Of a stretch of 18,881 bases of DNA, positions 17,442 through 18,881 are shown piece by piece. The notes below the pieces were generated by a model. It was not told the DNA's origin, ran no database searches, and was given only the letters and a program-made list of their open reading frames with translations. Location: contig SPBY01000006.1 in assembly GCA_004525825.1 (NCBI GenBank), forward strand, positions 1 through 18,881, read 5' to 3'. Position numbers and translations under genes: made by a program. Numbering within the stretch: the stretch's first letter is position 1; every line of letters starts with the position of its first letter. Source of the DNA: Bacteroidia bacterium (GTDB taxonomy: Bacteria; Bacteroidota; Bacteroidia; Bacteroidales; GCA-2748055).

Positions 17442-18553
17442 ATCTTTTCGGTCAGCTTCTGGACCACCCTAAAGTTATTAAAAAATTCTTTGGCGAATAC
17501 GCGGATCACCGTATATGTAGGAATGGCCAGGATCATCCCGACAATCCCAGCCAGGCTTCCCGCCATGATAATCACAATAAAAATTTCAATGGGATGGGCA
17601 TACACACTGGTCCCAAAAATGACTGGCTGAAACACTGTATTGTCTATGACCTGGACAATGATAAATACCAGCATCATGTACCCTATCATAGGTGCCAGCT
17701 GGGTGGCCAGTTCGAGATGAATGTGCGAAGCCACACCAAGAACAATGCCCAGGGAAGCACCTATCCAGGGACCCACGTAAGGGATGATGTTCAAAACGGC
17801 TGCCACAAGTCCAATCACCAGACTGAGTCTGAAACCCACTCCCACAATGGTCATTCCCACCGTCACCAGGATTAGGATCCCGGTCATCTGCAAAAGAATT
17901 CCAACAAAATACCTTCTTAGCAGGTGTTTGACAGATTCCAAGGCATGGTGGAAAGCTTTCTCCTGCTTCTCAGGAAAAATGGTCACTAAATAATTGGTGA
18001 TCAGCCGCTCCTCGCGCAACAGGAAAAAGGTGATGAAGGAGATGGCAAATATGGCCACGGCCACATTGCCCAGGATGGCAGCGAGGGTGGCCAGCAAATC
18101 GGTGATCACATTGATGTTGAGAACTGTAGAAATTTGTCTCTGGAGCTCCTCCCTCAGTGAGAACGGACCATCGCCTCCCAGGTTCATTTTATCGACCCAT
18201 GCCTCCATTCGCTCTATGGGTGCCTCAAACTCCTCGATCACCATCTGAGTATCTATGTTGGAGAGATCCTGGGCTTCCGCAGCGATCAGGGGAATAAAGA
18301 GCCGGAAAAAACCGAAAAAAACTACCCAGATGACAATCAAGGTCAAAAAAGCCCTGATGGAAACCGGAACCTGCCATTTACCGATTCTGATCCTTCCAAG
18401 CACCCTGACCATGGGACGTGTAATCAGTGACAGTACTGAAGCAATCAGGATGTAGGCAACGATGCTCGAAAAGCGCCAGACCAGCAGACCAAGCAATAGG
18501 ACCCCGGCCATCACAAGCAGGGAACGGGGTGTAAACCAGTTTTTTGTTGCCAT
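17438..18553 (-). CDS. AI-2E family transporter (permease PF01594 type)
   Basis: The 371-residue protein has about eight membrane segments. An N-terminal pair (SLLVMAGVLLLGLLVW, YILIASVLSLITRPMV) is followed by a polar central section at about 90-150. The C-terminal block has the typical GVGFRLSLVIGLVAAVLNIIP, GPWIGASLGIVLG, DNTVFQPVIFG and AIPTYTVIRVFAKEF. The family is named for autoinducer-2 export, but many members move other solutes, so the substrate is open. Start ATG 18553 (MATKNWFTP) is 130 bases from thyA, which is transcribed away from it. The downstream small secreted protein overlaps its stop by 4 bases. No defect was seen. Confidence 0.93.
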   Translation of the reverse strand: MATKNWFTPRSLLVMAGVLLLGLLVWRFSSIVAYILIASVLSLITRPMVRVLGRIRIGKWQVPVSIRAFLTLIVIWVVFFGFFRLFIPLIAAEAQDLSNIDTQMVIEEFEAPIERMEAWVDKMNLGGDGPFSLREELQRQISTVLNINVITDLLATLAAILGNVAVAIFAISFITFFLLREERLITNYLVTIFPEKQEKAFHHALESVKHLLRRYFVGILLQMTGILILVTVGMTIVGVGFRLSLVIGLVAAVLNIIPYVGPWIGASLGIVLGVASHIHLELATQLAPMIGYMMLVFIIVQVIDNTVFQPVIFGTSVYAHPIEIFIVIIMAGSLAGIVGMILAIPTYTVIRVFAKEFFNNFRVVQKLTEKI

Positions 18554-18628
18554 AATTCACTTGTAAATATAGTGATTTATCGGCTCCACAAAGGGGAAGT
18601 TTTAAGGCCTGAATGTTGATAATTTTTC

Positions 18629-18678
18629 TTTCGTTTTCTGGCTTCTTTGGGTACTTTTACCAGCCATTGGAGGGAGGA
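18629..18678 (+). promoter_or_regulatory. putative Bacteroidota-type promoter and ribosome site for thyA
   Basis: TACTTTTA at 18652-18659 matches seven of eight positions of the Bacteroidota -7 element TAnnTTTG. A TTTCG block (18629-18633) lies about 18 bases upstream as a poor -33 element. The GGAGGGAGG segment at 18669-18677 is a strong Shine-Dalgarno-like site five bases before ATG 18683, unusual in this phylum, and supports that start. The TAnnTTTG match is degenerate and the promoter call is weak. Confidence 0.3.
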
Positions 18679-18682
18679 TATT

Positions 18683-18881
18683 ATGAAGCAGTACCTTGAT
18701 CTACTTAGCCATGTAATGGAGCACGGAACCCGCAAGGAGGACCGTACCGGAACCGGCACCATCAGCACTTTCGGATACCAGATGCGCTTTGACCTTGCGG
18801 ACGGTTTCCCTTTGATGACCACCAAAAAGCTTCACCTCAAATCGATCATTCATGAACTGCTCTGGTTCCTTAAAGGGGAAA
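18683..18881 (+). CDS. thyA: thymidylate synthase, N-terminal part (runs off the window)
   Basis: The frame from ATG 18683 reads MKQYLDLLSHVMEHGTRKED then RTGTGTISTFGYQM and FPLMTTKKLH, ending LLWFLKGE at the edge. These are hallmark N-terminal motifs of classic ThyA, which makes dTMP from dUMP with methylenetetrahydrofolate; the Arg of DRTGTGT binds the dUMP phosphate. The catalytic Cys lies further downstream and is not visible. The start is supported by a strong GGAGGGAGG site five bases upstream. The gene diverges from the AI-2E permease gene. Dihydrofolate reductase, a common neighbour, is not in the visible part. Confidence 0.95.
   Translation, partial: MKQYLDLLSHVMEHGTRKEDRTGTGTISTFGYQMRFDLADGFPLMTTKKLHLKSIIHELLWFLKGE

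Overview
The window looks like a chromosomal segment of a Bacteroidota bacterium, order not resolvable from the sequence. Four things point there: a complete alternative complex III locus of the Bacteroidota/Rhodothermota type, a type IX secretion C-terminal domain (gliding-motility CTD), an S9D glutamyl-endopeptidase-like peptidase, and few Shine-Dalgarno sites. Base composition is mixed by eye: the S9 peptidase and respiratory genes are richer in G+C, while the plus-strand genes between 282 and 6461 are AT-rich.

Left third (1-7307), an accessory and decaying region. A 60-base gene end (heavy-metal-associated fold) is followed by a secreted HSL-type alpha/beta hydrolase (282-1289). Next come a dead outer-membrane-protein gene (1295-2000), an S9D peptidase (2129-4576), and a fragment of a UbiA-like gene (4640-4823). 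A zinc alcohol dehydrogenase with two internal deletions (4824-5340), a SnoaL-like protein, a cupin protein and a second copy of the outer-membrane-protein gene (6501-7307) complete it. The two outer-membrane-protein copies are paralogs that align with one 80-base indel, and both are disrupted, at different positions. The UbiA-like fragment at 4640-4823 matches the tail of the intact UbiA-like gene at 7314-8153. An ancestral pair (UbiA-like gene, then outer membrane protein) therefore appears to have been duplicated, and one copy has broken down around the peptidase.

Centre (7314-15981), one minus-strand transcription unit. Its order is actA, actB, actC, actD, actE, actF, then the UbiA-like membrane protein and the outer-membrane-protein gene. 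Together actA-F encode a quinol:electron-acceptor oxidoreductase that replaces cytochrome bc1. ActC and ActF are the NrfD-like membrane subunits, ActB carries the iron-sulfur clusters, ActA and ActE carry c-type hemes, and ActD is a small membrane subunit. Two oddities stand out: ActA has six CXXCH motifs, with an extra N-terminal heme domain, and actF carries a frameshift near 8455. No heme-copper oxidase genes follow within the window.

Right part (16142-18881), ordinary genes. There is a BASS-family transporter on plus, then a minus-strand pair with an ATGA overlap: an AI-2E family permease followed by a tiny secreted protein that is little more than a type IX sorting domain. The window ends in the 5' end of thyA. 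I saw no tRNA, rRNA, CRISPR array or transposase gene.
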